Notes: a model not told the origin generated them from the letters alone. 64,000 bases of DNA from RGIG3002 sp045546775 (GCA_045546775.1 JAZQDM010000088.1:1-64000); one strand, 5' to 3'. Numbered from the stretch's first letter, positions 46,253 to 54,836 are shown. Numbers and translations: made by a program.

Positions 46253-46648
46253 ATGAATATTGCGTTAATCGCTCATGATGCAAAAAAGAAATTAATGCAG
46301 AACTTTTGTATTGCGTATAGGGGAATTTTGAGCAAAAATGATCTTTTTGCAACAGGTACTACCGGAAGATTGATTGAAGAAGTGACAAATTTAAGTATTC
46401 ACAAATATCTTGCCGGTCATTTAGGCGGAGAACAACAAATCGGTGCCCAGATTGAACACAATCAAATTGATCTTGTTATTTTCCTTCGTGATCCTTTAAC
46501 TCAAAAAGTTCACGAGCCGGATGTAAACAATGTATTTAAACTTTGTGACATGCATAATATCCCGCTCGCAACCAATTTGGCATCTGCCGAATTGTTAATC
46601 AAATCATTGGACAGAGGAGATTTAGAGTGGCGTGAAATGTACAAATAA
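46253..46648 (+). CDS. mgsA: Methylglyoxal synthase
   Basis: Converts dihydroxyacetone phosphate to methylglyoxal and phosphate, a glycolytic bypass that relieves sugar-phosphate stress. The 131 residues match the family. The phosphate-binding and catalytic segments are IALIAHDAKK, FATGTTGRLIEEVT, GGEQQIGAQI and LVIFLRDPLT with the catalytic Asp. ATG 46253 lies after GAAGAGGGTG; longer in-frame starts fall in rodA. Its 3' end overlaps the carboxypeptidase gene by 17 bp. Placement beside rodA is common in Clostridia. Confidence 0.95.
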   Translation: MNIALIAHDAKKKLMQNFCIAYRGILSKNDLFATGTTGRLIEEVTNLSIHKYLAGHLGGEQQIGAQIEHNQIDLVIFLRDPLTQKVHEPDVNNVFKLCDMHNIPLATNLASAELLIKSLDRGDLEWREMYK

Positions 46649-47609
46649 GATAAAATGTTGTGTTTGGCTTTTACTTGTTACAATGTTGTTAACTGCTTGC
46701 GGAAAAGCTCCATATGATATGCAATATTCCGTCAACTCGCCTAACAGTAGTTTCCGAATTGTTAACTCCGAAGCACAAAACACTGCAACACCTTTTGCAC
46801 AAGATTTGTGCGTAGTAAGCAACGATGTTCTGAGTGAAACCATTGATATGTCAGCAGTAAATGCGGCAGGACTTTTTAGTACAAGCGATGTTGAAGTAAT
46901 TTTTTCAAAAAATGCGCACGAAAAATTACATCCCGCCAGCCTGACAAAAGTAATGACTGCGCTGGTTGCATTAAAATATGCCAATGTGGATGATGTCATG
47001 GTTGCTTCCGAAAATGTTATTATTGATGAAGTCGGCGCTACTGTATGCGGATTAAAACCCGGAGACAAAATGACATTGGAGCAGGCTTTACATATTTTGT
47101 TAATCCAATCTGCAAATGATGTAGCCGTTATGATTGCGGAACACGTTGCCGGTTCCGTAGAAGAATTTGCTGTTCTAATGAACGAAGAGGCAAAGCGTAT
47201 CGGCGCAACAAACAGCAATTTCGTCAATCCTCACGGACTCACAGATGCCAATCATTATGTGACTGCATATGATATGTATTTAATTTTCAACGAAGCTGTT
47301 GAATATGATTTATTTACTCAAATTATTCATATGAGTGCATACGAAACAATATACCATGACAAAAACGGCAAAGAAAAAGAATATTCTGCAACATCCACAA
47401 ACTGGTACATAAACGGAACATGTGCGATGCCTGCAAATGTAAACGTACTTGGTGGAAAAACAGGGACTACAACGGCCGCAAGACACTGTCTTATCCTGCT
47501 TTCAAAAGACACTTCCGGCAAATCCTATATTTCGATTATTTTAAGTGCCGAATCCCGTGATGTCATGTATGAAAAAATGTCAGAATTATTGTCCGAAATA
47601 AGGAAATAG
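46632..47609 (+). CDS. Lipoprotein D-alanyl-D-alanine carboxypeptidase
   Basis: Low-molecular-mass penicillin-binding protein (peptidase S11) that trims the terminal D-Ala of peptidoglycan stems. In the 325 residues an N-terminal signal ends in a lipobox LLTAC (Cys23), so it is probably lipid-anchored outside the membrane. Active-site motifs are SLTK in HPASLTKVMTAL, SAN in QSANDVAVM and KTG in GGKTGTTTA. It lacks the long C-terminal amphipathic-helix domain of DacA/PBP5. The start is a GTG inside mgsA with AGGAG 12 nt upstream. It is the last gene of the morphogenesis block. Confidence 0.9.
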   Translation: MKCTNKIKCCVWLLLVTMLLTACGKAPYDMQYSVNSPNSSFRIVNSEAQNTATPFAQDLCVVSNDVLSETIDMSAVNAAGLFSTSDVEVIFSKNAHEKLHPASLTKVMTALVALKYANVDDVMVASENVIIDEVGATVCGLKPGDKMTLEQALHILLIQSANDVAVMIAEHVAGSVEEFAVLMNEEAKRIGATNSNFVNPHGLTDANHYVTAYDMYLIFNEAVEYDLFTQIIHMSAYETIYHDKNGKEKEYSATSTNWYINGTCAMPANVNVLGGKTGTTTAARHCLILLSKDTSGKSYISIILSAESRDVMYEKMSELLSEIRK

Positions 47610-47612
47610 TTG

Positions 47613-47641
47613 TTGTTTTTTACCACAAGATAATCTATAAT
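47613..47641 (+). promoter_or_regulatory. Sigma-A promoter for the small P-loop gene
   Basis: TTGTTT (47613-47618), a 17-nt spacer and perfect TATAAT (47636-47641) start just after the carboxypeptidase stop and precede the next start codon by about 70 nt. Confidence 0.65.
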
Positions 47642-47713
47642 ATTTATAAGGTTATATAAAGAATTTTTGAGTGTACTTTGTATATCAAAATTTTACGGCA
47701 GGAGGGTTCACCA

Positions 47714-48133
47714 ATGGTTCAATTAATTACAGGTAAAAAGGGTAAAGGAAAAACAAAACATCTTTTAGACAAAGTAAATAGTGCCGTTTCCGAGACACAA
47801 GGTAGTATCGTTTACCTTGATAAAAGCGGAAAACATATGTATGAATTGAATAACAAAGTCAGACTCATTGATGTGTCTGAGTACATGATTACAAATTGTG
47901 ATGAGTTTTTAGGTTTTGTAAGTGGTATTTTATCACAGGACAGAGATTTAGAGCAGGTGTATCTTGATAGCTTTTTAAAGATTGCTCATTTAGAAGATGC
48001 CGATATTACACCGGTCATTGATAAACTTGAAAAAATTAGTGAACAATTTAAAGTTGATTTTACATTAAGTGTTTCCGTCGATGCAGACGAATTGCCGGAA
48101 GCTGTTCAATCTAAAGTTATTGTTTCACTCTAA
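47714..48133 (+). CDS. Small P-loop ATPase-like protein, unknown function
   Basis: A 139-residue soluble protein starting MVQLITGKKGKGKTKHLL, a good Walker A (G-x2-G-x-G-K-T). A later LEQVYLDSFLKI could supply Walker B. The rest looks alpha/beta and is too short for a full AAA or RecA domain. GGCAGGAGGG precedes ATG 47714; an in-frame TTG-type start at 47678 is less likely. The gene has its own consensus promoter and terminator, making it a single-gene unit between the wall cluster and sepF. Similar proteins are sometimes labelled PilT-like, which I do not consider supported. Confidence 0.75.
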   Translation: MVQLITGKKGKGKTKHLLDKVNSAVSETQGSIVYLDKSGKHMYELNNKVRLIDVSEYMITNCDEFLGFVSGILSQDRDLEQVYLDSFLKIAHLEDADITPVIDKLEKISEQFKVDFTLSVSVDADELPEAVQSKVIVSL

Positions 48134-48204
48134 TTCAGTTTTATATTATTTCTATAATTCGGATATTTGATTTGCATTTATTCATGAAAATTTATGTGAA
48201 TACT

Positions 48205-48234
48205 AAAGCCTCGGATGCTTCCCGGGGCTTTTTT
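48205..48234 (+). terminator. Rho-independent terminator
   Basis: A 10-bp stem (48205-48214 with 48222-48231, one G-T pair) with a seven-base loop runs into a T tract. It ends the single-gene P-loop transcript. Confidence 0.85.
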
Positions 48235-48284
48235 AAAGTATCGACTTAAGGTGTCATTTTAAGACACAATTTGGAGGTTATAGT

Positions 48285-49682
48285 TTGGCAAACAGGAATG
48301 ATTCCAATCAGAAAATAGCAAAATATAAAAAACCGCTTAATATTAATATTGGTATTATTATTTTCGGCGTTGTTTTTGTGTATATTATTATTTGTGTTTT
48401 TACTTATGCAACAGAAAAACATATTGTAGGTTATGAGGTTTCCAAAGGTTCCTTATCTACCAATAATATATACCAGGGAATTGCGTTGCGTGAGGAAACA
48501 ATCTACTACAGCAACAGTGCCGGTTATATTAATTATTATGCGCGTGAAGGAGAACGAGTAGCGTTCAACGACCTTGTATACACTGTGGACGAAACCGGAC
48601 GGCTATCTGATTATGTTAGTTCATCTGCAACAGGTGAAAATACACTTTCTGATGATAATCTTTCCGAAATAAAATCTGAGATTTCTGTTTTTGCACATAC
48701 TTTTTCTGATGATGATTTTTCATCAGTGTATGATTTTAAATATGGAATGAAAGGGACTGTTCTTAAACTTGCCAACAACTCTCTTTTAGAAAATGCAAGT
48801 GATTTAGAAGGTTTGTCTGCCCTTATTCAGTATGGAAATTCCGCTGATTCCGGAATTGTCATCTACTCTATTGACGGTTTTGAAGACAAAACACCGGAAC
48901 AGTTAACTTCTGCAGATTTTGACACAAAAAACTACGAAAAGAAGCAGTTAATCAGCAATGAATTAATTGCAGGAAGTGACCCGGTATACAAGCTTTCCAC
49001 AAATGAAAACTGGACCGTTGTCATTCAAACCGATGCCCAAAAGGCAGAAGAATTACTGGCGGAAGAGTATGTGAAAGTACGTTTCCTAAAAAATCAAGAT
49101 GAGGCATGGGGGAAAGTAAGTACTTATACAAACGCCGAAGGCGAAACATTAGTCGGATTAACCTTTTCTAATTCCATGATTACATTTTGTACAGAACGAT
49201 TTCTTGATATTGAACTTATATTGGATGATGAAAGCGGTTTGAAAATTCCAAATTCCGCTATCGTGGAAAAAGAATTTTTCTTAGTTCCGGAAGAATATGT
49301 GATTCAAGGCGGAAACAGCAGTGCTTATGGCGTCATGCGCGAAACCTATTTGGAAAACGGCACACCAAGTACCGAATTTATTGAAACAACCATTTATAAT
49401 AATACGGATGGTGAATATTATTTGGACGACAGTACATTACGCCTTGGTGACCGCTTAATCAAACCGGATTCTACCGAAACATATACGATTAGCAAACAAG
49501 GGTCGCTTATTGGCGTTTACAATATTAACAAAGGTTATGCTGACTTCAAACAGGTTGTAATTTTATATCAAAATGACGAATATGCTATTGTACAGTCCAA
49601 CACTGCATACGGTTTGAATGTTTATGACTATATTGTTTTGGATGCATCAACAGTAGACGAAAATGATTTTATTTACGAATAG
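48285..49682 (+). CDS. HlyD/adaptor-like membrane protein near sepF
   Basis: A 465-residue protein with a cytoplasmic basic N-terminus, one transmembrane helix (about 23-44) and a long extracytoplasmic part. The segment after the helix (GYEVSKGSLSTNNIYQGIALREE, then INYYAREGERVAFNDLVYTVDE) resembles the biotinyl-lipoyl hairpin of HlyD-type adaptors. The remainder is beta-rich with no catalytic motif. A TTG start follows TGGAGG. It is followed by yggS and sepF, a layout I associate with clostridial division clusters. No transporter or outer-membrane partner is nearby, so an efflux role is doubtful. Confidence 0.72.
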   Translation: MANRNDSNQKIAKYKKPLNINIGIIIFGVVFVYIIICVFTYATEKHIVGYEVSKGSLSTNNIYQGIALREETIYYSNSAGYINYYAREGERVAFNDLVYTVDETGRLSDYVSSSATGENTLSDDNLSEIKSEISVFAHTFSDDDFSSVYDFKYGMKGTVLKLANNSLLENASDLEGLSALIQYGNSADSGIVIYSIDGFEDKTPEQLTSADFDTKNYEKKQLISNELIAGSDPVYKLSTNENWTVVIQTDAQKAEELLAEEYVKVRFLKNQDEAWGKVSTYTNAEGETLVGLTFSNSMITFCTERFLDIELILDDESGLKIPNSAIVEKEFFLVPEEYVIQGGNSSAYGVMRETYLENGTPSTEFIETTIYNNTDGEYYLDDSTLRLGDRLIKPDSTETYTISKQGSLIGVYNINKGYADFKQVVILYQNDEYAIVQSNTAYGLNVYDYIVLDASTVDENDFIYE

Positions 49683-49700
49683 AAAAAGGAAGATACCATA

Positions 49701-50393
49701 ATGATTAAAGAAAACATTAAAATAGTAGAGCAAAACATCGCATCTGCATGCGAAAAAAGCGGACGTTCCCCAAAAGATGTCACACTCATCGCCGTAAGCA
49801 AAACAAAACCGGTTTCTCTTTTGCAGGAAGCTTATGATTATGGTTGTAGACATTTTGGTGAAAATAAAGTACAGGAACTTGTCGAAAAATATGATATCCT
49901 TCCCAAAGATATCCATTGGCATATGCTCGGACATTTACAACGCAACAAAGTAAAATACATCGTAGATAAAGTTTATTTAATTCACAGCGTAGATTCTCTC
50001 CGACTTGCAGAAGAAATAAGTAAAGAAGCACTAAAAAAGAACGTTACCGTAAATATTCTTGTAGAAGTCAATGTGGCAATGGAAGAAACAAAATTCGGTA
50101 CAACGAGCCAAGAGACCTTTTCTTTAGTAGAAAAAATAGCTTCATTACCCGGTATTTCCATAAAAGGACTCATGACAATAGCACCATATGTAGAAAATGC
50201 AGAGGAAAACAGACAATTTTTTAACAATTTAAGACAATTATCTGTTGACATAATGCAAAAAAACATTGATAATGTTTCTATGGATATTTTGTCCATGGGT
50301 ATGACCGGAGATTATATGGTAGCAACAGAAGAGGGCGCTACTCATGTACGTGTTGGTACGGGTATATTTGGTGAGCGCGATTATAACATATAA
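49701..50393 (+). CDS. YggS-family PLP homeostasis protein
   Basis: PLP-binding protein (PLPBP/YggS/YlmE) with a fold-type III barrel and no known catalytic turnover; it buffers pyridoxal phosphate. The 230 residues have the PLP lysine in LIAVSKTKP (about residue 34), the DYGCRHFGENKVQE motif, HWHMLGHLQRNKVK and the C-terminal GMTGDYMVATEEGATHVRVG phosphate-binding region. It directly precedes sepF, as ylmE precedes ylmF in Bacillus. Confidence 0.95.
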   Translation: MIKENIKIVEQNIASACEKSGRSPKDVTLIAVSKTKPVSLLQEAYDYGCRHFGENKVQELVEKYDILPKDIHWHMLGHLQRNKVKYIVDKVYLIHSVDSLRLAEEISKEALKKNVTVNILVEVNVAMEETKFGTTSQETFSLVEKIASLPGISIKGLMTIAPYVENAEENRQFFNNLRQLSVDIMQKNIDNVSMDILSMGMTGDYMVATEEGATHVRVGTGIFGERDYNI

Positions 50394-50440
50394 ACAGCAA
50401 GACAGGTTCGCCTGAAATGTGAGAAAAGAGGATATAAAAA

Positions 50441-50950
50441 ATGGGTGTAATGGACAAGTTTTTGAATTACATGAAATTAAGTGAAGATGACGAAGATTAT
50501 TATGATGATTACGACGATTACGATGACAGCGATGAAGTGGAAACACCCAGTCGTAAAGTAGCCCCGCAGAAAGAGTCTTCTGTTGATGCAGATTCTGACA
50601 AAGCAGCGCGCAAACCAGCTGCAAAGGTAACACCGATTCGTGCCCGCAAAATGACCGGTAACGGAATGGAAGTTTGTGTCATTAAACCTACCACAGTAGA
50701 GGATGCACGAGAGATTACAGAAACATTATTAGCAAACAGAACCGTCGTTTTAAACTTAGAAGGTTTGGATATGGAAATTGCACAGCGTATTATTGATTTC
50801 ACATCCGGTTCTTGTTTTGCCATCAACGGAAATCTTCAGAAGATTTCACATTACATATTTATCATTACACCTCCGAGTGTAGATATTTCAGGAGATTTTC
50901 AGGAAATTTTATCCGGTTCGTTTGACGTTCCGATTAATAATGGATTTTAA
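50441..50950 (+). CDS. sepF: Cell division protein SepF
   Basis: Membrane-binding protein that bundles FtsZ filaments and supports septum formation. The 169 residues start with the amphipathic membrane helix MGVMDKFLNYMKL, continue through an acidic Asp/Tyr-rich linker (about 14-38) and end in the SepF core (about 75-169; CVIKPTTVEDAREI, AQRIIDFTSGSCFAINGNLQK). AAAAGAGG precedes the ATG. The yggS-sepF pair matches ylmEF. A terminator follows. Confidence 0.95.
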   Translation: MGVMDKFLNYMKLSEDDEDYYDDYDDYDDSDEVETPSRKVAPQKESSVDADSDKAARKPAAKVTPIRARKMTGNGMEVCVIKPTTVEDAREITETLLANRTVVLNLEGLDMEIAQRIIDFTSGSCFAINGNLQKISHYIFIITPPSVDISGDFQEILSGSFDVPINNGF

Positions 50951-50967
50951 TGGATTAGTATACAAAA

Positions 50968-50998
50968 CTTCCTGTCTTTTAAGGCAGGAAGCTTTTTT
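50968..50998 (+). terminator. Rho-independent terminator, sepF/aroB boundary
   Basis: CTTCCTG...CAGGAAG (50968-50991) folds into a stem of 9-10 bp with a tight loop, followed by C and six T. It closes the sepF transcript but lies only 17 nt before the aroB start. Confidence 0.8.
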
Positions 50999-51014
50999 AT
51001 AAGGAGTGTATTTT

Positions 51015-52124
51015 ATGTTGCCCAGAATGGAAATTCAGTACAATAATGAACCTTGTTATGACATCGTTTATTCGAAAGATTTTTCTTCTTTAGCTTCCGA
51101 ACTTGAAAAACTGGACTGCAAAAACAAAAAACTTTGCATTGTCACAGATTCTAATGTAAACGACTTGTATGGCCAGACGGTATTAGACCATTTATCCGAC
51201 TGCTGCGCAAAAGCTGTATTATATTCTTTTCCTGCGGGAGAAGAAAACAAAAATTTGGACACGGTTAAAAGTCTATATACCTTTTTAATTGAACACGGTT
51301 TCGACCGTAAAGATATGCTTATCGCTCTTGGTGGTGGTGTTGTGGGAGATTTGACCGGTTTTACCGCGGCTACGTATTTACGCGGAATTTCCTTTATTCA
51401 AATACCGACTACATTACTTGCACAATGCGATAGTAGCATTGGTGGAAAAACCGGTGTTGATTTTGATGGATACAAAAATATGGTTGGCGCATTCCATATG
51501 CCAAAACTTGTTTATATGAACGCCTCTGTTTTAAAAACATTGGATGAACGGCAGTTTTTTTCCGGTTTTGCTGAAGTAATGAAACATGGTCTTATAAAAG
51601 ATGAAGCCTTTTATGTTTGGTTACTTGACAATATGATGGAAATTTGCGACAGAGATTTGGATACTCTCTCTGAAATGATTATGCGTAGCTGTAATGTCAA
51701 AAAAATGGTTGTTGAAAAAGATCCAACCGAAAAAGGCGAACGTGCCCTTTTAAATTTTGGACATACCATTGGACATGCTATTGAAAAAGCAAAGAATTTT
51801 GAATTGTTGCACGGAGAGTGCGTTGCACTGGGTGCAGTAGCAGCTGCATACATTTCCTGGCAACACGAACTACTTTCAAAAGAAGAGTACTACGAAATCA
51901 GAGATATGTTTGTTCCTTTTTCATTGCCGATTTCTGTGGAAGGTATTGACCCAAATGAAATAGTAAAGCTTACAAAATCAGACAAAAAAATGGAACAGGG
52001 CAAAATTAAATTTGTTTTACTAAAAAAAGTCGGCAAAGCTATCATTGATACAAGTGTCACAGATGAGGACATTTTGAATGCCGTAAAAGAAATCTATTAT
52101 AGCGACGAGGATAAATATGAATAA
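51015..52124 (+). CDS. aroB: 3-dehydroquinate synthase
   Basis: Second enzyme of the shikimate pathway, converting DAHP to 3-dehydroquinate with NAD and a divalent metal. The 369 residues include the NAD-binding loop IALGGGVVGDLTGF, the FIQIPTTLLAQCDSSIGGKTG substrate segment in overlapping pieces, and metal ligands in MKHGLIKD, NFGHTIGHAIEK and LLHGECVALG. ATG 51015 is 8 nt after AAGGAG. The leader contains the sepF terminator hairpin, so expression needs read-through or an unrecognised promoter. No other aro genes are in the window. Confidence 0.96.
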   Translation: MLPRMEIQYNNEPCYDIVYSKDFSSLASELEKLDCKNKKLCIVTDSNVNDLYGQTVLDHLSDCCAKAVLYSFPAGEENKNLDTVKSLYTFLIEHGFDRKDMLIALGGGVVGDLTGFTAATYLRGISFIQIPTTLLAQCDSSIGGKTGVDFDGYKNMVGAFHMPKLVYMNASVLKTLDERQFFSGFAEVMKHGLIKDEAFYVWLLDNMMEICDRDLDTLSEMIMRSCNVKKMVVEKDPTEKGERALLNFGHTIGHAIEKAKNFELLHGECVALGAVAAAYISWQHELLSKEEYYEIRDMFVPFSLPISVEGIDPNEIVKLTKSDKKMEQGKIKFVLLKKVGKAIIDTSVTDEDILNAVKEIYYSDEDKYE

Positions 52125-52644
52125 AAAAAAGGGAACTATTTTATTATTAGATACCATTGCACTTATTTTATTAGTTGCAATTGACCAAATTACAAAATAT
52201 TTTGCCATTATCAAATTGAAAAATCGTCCGGCTTTGCCATTGTTAGACGGTATTTTGGAGTTTAATTACTTAGAAAACCGTGGTGCCGCATTTGGTATGT
52301 TGCAAAACCAAAAGTTTTTCTTTTTGTTTGTCGGTATTATTATGCTTTTTGTCATTGTTTATGTACTCATTAAGATACCTGCCAAGAAAAAATACACGAT
52401 TACTCACATTTTTCTTGTAATGATTGCATCCGGAGCCATTGGCAATATGATAGATCGTATTCGTTTTGATTACGTTGTTGATTTTATATCTTTCATATTA
52501 ATTAATTTTCCGATTTTTAATGTAGCAGACATGTATGTCACAATTGCACTTGTCGGTATGTCTATTTTGATTTTGTTTGTTTATAAAGAAGAAGATTTAA
52601 ACTTCTTAAGCTTCAAACAGAAAAAAATCAGGGAGATTAAATAA
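52117..52644 (+). CDS. lspA: Lipoprotein signal peptidase (SPase II)
   Basis: Membrane aspartyl protease that cleaves prolipoprotein signals after lipidation. The 175 residues have four transmembrane helices. Motifs are DQITKYFA, NRGAAFGMLQ, GNMIDRIRFDYVVDFI and FNVADMYVTIAL; the two catalytic Asp are in the last two. The start overlaps aroB by 8 bp and the RluD-type gene follows 3 bp later, so the three genes form a tight operon. The lipoprotein carboxypeptidase at 46632 is a likely substrate. Confidence 0.96.
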   Translation: MNKKKGTILLLDTIALILLVAIDQITKYFAIIKLKNRPALPLLDGILEFNYLENRGAAFGMLQNQKFFFLFVGIIMLFVIVYVLIKIPAKKKYTITHIFLVMIASGAIGNMIDRIRFDYVVDFISFILINFPIFNVADMYVTIALVGMSILILFVYKEEDLNFLSFKQKKIREIK

Positions 52645-52647
52645 CAA

Positions 52648-53556
52648 ATGGAAGAACTTCGCTTTGTTATAACAGAAGAGTGGGAAGAAGAACGGCTCGA
52701 TAAGTGTATCAATGGACTTATCGAGTCTTTGTCACGTTCTTATATACAAAAAATCATAAAAGAAGAACAGGTTTTTGTTAACGGGAAACCGGCCAAATCC
52801 AATTATCGTGTCAAACCGGAAGATGAAATTATCTTTTGCATTCCGGAGTCAATAGAACCGGACATTGTCCCGGAAAATATTCCAATTGACATTTTGTACG
52901 AAGATAGTGATATTTTAATTGTAAATAAACCGAAAGGGATGGTTGTTCATCCGGCTGCAGGACATTATTCCGGTACCCTTGTAAACGCAATTATGTATCA
53001 TTGCAAAGACGATTTGTCCGGCATAAACGGAGTGTTACGTCCCGGTATCGTTCATCGTATCGATCGTGACACAACCGGATCGCTTGTCATATGCAAGAAT
53101 GATTTTGCACATCAACATATTGCAGAGCAGTTAAAAAAACATAGTTTAACCCGAAAATACCGTGCGATTTGCCATGGGGTATTAAAAGAAGATAACGGCA
53201 CAATTAATAAACCTATCGGCAGACATCCGATAGACCGAAAAAAAATGGCTGTCAATGAAAAAAACGGCAAGGACGCCATCACACATTACAAAGTACTGGA
53301 ACGTTTCAACAACTATACTTATATCGAATGTCAACTGGAAACCGGCAGAACGCATCAAATCCGCGTACACATGGCAAGTATTGGACATCCATTGTTAGGA
53401 GACGACGTTTATTGTTCCATGAAATCTCCTTTCAAATTAACCGGTCAGACTTTACATGCAATGACATTAGGTATCATTCATCCTACAACAGGAGAATATC
53501 TTGAAATAAATGCTCCTTTACCACAATATTTTGAGCATTTACTCAAAATCCTATAA
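52648..53556 (+). CDS. rluD: RluA-family rRNA pseudouridine synthase
   Basis: Pseudouridine synthase of the RluA/RluD family. The 302 residues have an N-terminal S4 RNA-binding domain (about 14-62), followed by the catalytic domain with GIVHRIDRDTTGSLVICK, where the Asp is the nucleophile, and the LETGRTHQIRVHMASIGHP signature. The lspA-rluD pairing is classic (ylyA/ylyB in Bacillus). Target positions in 23S rRNA are inferred from homology; RluD specificity is likely but not proven. Confidence 0.93.
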   Translation: MEELRFVITEEWEEERLDKCINGLIESLSRSYIQKIIKEEQVFVNGKPAKSNYRVKPEDEIIFCIPESIEPDIVPENIPIDILYEDSDILIVNKPKGMVVHPAAGHYSGTLVNAIMYHCKDDLSGINGVLRPGIVHRIDRDTTGSLVICKNDFAHQHIAEQLKKHSLTRKYRAICHGVLKEDNGTINKPIGRHPIDRKKMAVNEKNGKDAITHYKVLERFNNYTYIECQLETGRTHQIRVHMASIGHPLLGDDVYCSMKSPFKLTGQTLHAMTLGIIHPTTGEYLEINAPLPQYFEHLLKIL

Positions 53557-53561
53557 ATATA

Positions 53562-53590
53562 TTGTGTTTTTTTACTTTTTTTTGTATAAT
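53562..53590 (+). promoter_or_regulatory. Sigma-A promoter upstream of the cytidylate-kinase-like gene
   Basis: TTGTGT (53562-53567), a T-rich 17-nt spacer and perfect TATAAT (53585-53590) lie just after the RluD-type gene and about 56 nt before the next start. Confidence 0.7.
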
Positions 53591-53645
53591 ATCAATAAAA
53601 TAAGCGTTATGGTTTATACATTGACGGGGAAGGAAGTGTATCACA

Positions 53646-54272
53646 ATGAACACGATAGTTACAATAGGTCGACAATTTGGTTCTGCCGGAAAAGAAATTG
53701 GTGAAAAAGTGGCTGCATATTTCAATATACCTTGTTATGATAAGGAATTATTGACAAGAGCAGCAAAAGAGAGTGGCTTTTGTGAAGAAATGATTCAGAA
53801 TCACGATGAGCGTCCAACCAATTCATTTCTTTATAATTTAGTTATGGATACGTATTCATTTGGCTATAATGCCTCTTCATTTGTTGATATGCCAATTAGT
53901 CACAAAGTTTTTTTGGCACAATTTGATACAATTAAGAAAATGGCAAGCGAAGGTCCATGCGTTATTGTAGGTCGTTGTGCTGATTACGCTTTAAGTGATT
54001 TCAAAAATTCAGTTCACTTATTTATTTATGGTGACGAAGATGTAAAAGTAAAACGTATTATGGAAAAATATGAATTGTCCGAAGGCAAAGCCAGAGACAT
54101 GATTCAGAAAAAAGACAAACAGCGTCAAAGCTACTACAATTATTATTCCTCAAAAAAATGGGGACGCGCAGACAGCTACGATTTGTGTATTAACAGCAGT
54201 GTCTTAGGTGTGGAAGGAACTGTTAAACTCATCACACAATATATTGAAGACTTTGAAGCGAGAAATAAATAA
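53646..54272 (+). CDS. Cytidylate kinase-like P-loop protein
   Basis: A 208-residue nucleoside/nucleotide-kinase-like protein. The N-terminal P-loop is IGRQFGSAGKEIGEKVA, followed by YDKELLTRAAKESGF, then VIVGRCADYAL and a lid region rich in basic residues (KVKRIMEKYELSEGKARDMI). This matches the cytidylate kinase-like family, which is distinct from Cmk itself and common in Clostridia. The substrate is unknown. GGGAAGGAAG precedes the ATG. It is monocistronic between its own promoter and a hairpin terminator. Confidence 0.88.
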   Translation: MNTIVTIGRQFGSAGKEIGEKVAAYFNIPCYDKELLTRAAKESGFCEEMIQNHDERPTNSFLYNLVMDTYSFGYNASSFVDMPISHKVFLAQFDTIKKMASEGPCVIVGRCADYALSDFKNSVHLFIYGDEDVKVKRIMEKYELSEGKARDMIQKKDKQRQSYYNYYSSKKWGRADSYDLCINSSVLGVEGTVKLITQYIEDFEARNK

Positions 54273-54281
54273 GGAAACTAT

Positions 54282-54325
54282 AATAGCGTCCAACCTAAAA
54301 TATGAAGGAAGGGCGCTATATTTTG
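54282..54325 (+). terminator. Probable terminator after the cytidylate-kinase-like gene
   Basis: ATAGCGTCC (54283-54291) pairs with GGGCGCTAT (54311-54319, one G-T pair); CCT/AGG can extend it inside the loop. A short T run follows. It separates this gene from convergent dtd. Confidence 0.6.
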
Positions 54326-54386
54326 ATACATATAACTATTCGCAAAAGACAAGTTTAACGAATAGTCAAGCAACATCATTACAACT

Positions 54387-54836
54387 TTACATGATTTCCT
54401 CTGAATCCAACATGACTGTGAACGGTCCGTCATTTAATAAAGAAACCTTCATATCTGCTCCAAATTCACCACAGAACGTTTGTGGGAAATCTTCGCGGCA
54501 TTTTTTTATAATATATTCATACAATTGATTTGCCATATCCGGTGCACCGGCATACACAAACGATGGACGATTGCCTTTGCGGCAGTCTGCATACAATGTA
54601 AACTGTGAAATCAATAAAATTTCGCCATTTACTTGATTAATGTCCAAATTGGTTTTTCCGTTTTCATCCTCAAAAATCCTTAAGCGAAGTAACTTTTGCA
54701 GCATTTTATCTGCAATTTGCTCGTTATCCTCGTTGGAAATACCTATAAAAACAAGAAATCCTTTTTCAATAGACGCCAACGTGTTACCATTGACGTCCAC
54801 TTTTGCATGTTTTACTCTCTGTATTAAAAAGCGCAT
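54387..54836 (-). CDS. dtd: D-aminoacyl-tRNA deacylase
   Basis: Removes D-amino acids, and glycine from tRNA-Ala, mis-attached to tRNA. The 149 residues are full length, with MRFLIQRVKHAKVDV at the start, ISQFTLYADCRKGNRPSF carrying the SQFTL motif, and the cross-subunit motif near the end (NDGPFTVMLDSEE, the Gly-cisPro region). The ribosome site AGGAGA lies upstream on the minus strand. It is downstream of the AI-2E-type gene with about 50 bp between and no terminator, so the two may be co-transcribed. Confidence 0.96.
   Translation of the reverse strand: MRFLIQRVKHAKVDVNGNTLASIEKGFLVFIGISNEDNEQIADKMLQKLLRLRIFEDENGKTNLDINQVNGEILLISQFTLYADCRKGNRPSFVYAGAPDMANQLYEYIIKKCREDFPQTFCGEFGADMKVSLLNDGPFTVMLDSEEIM

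Noticed and set aside
50403..50416. CAGG-TTCG-CCTG tetraloop hairpin before sepF as a regulator.
   Set aside because: A 4-bp stem is too small to support a function and no T run follows.
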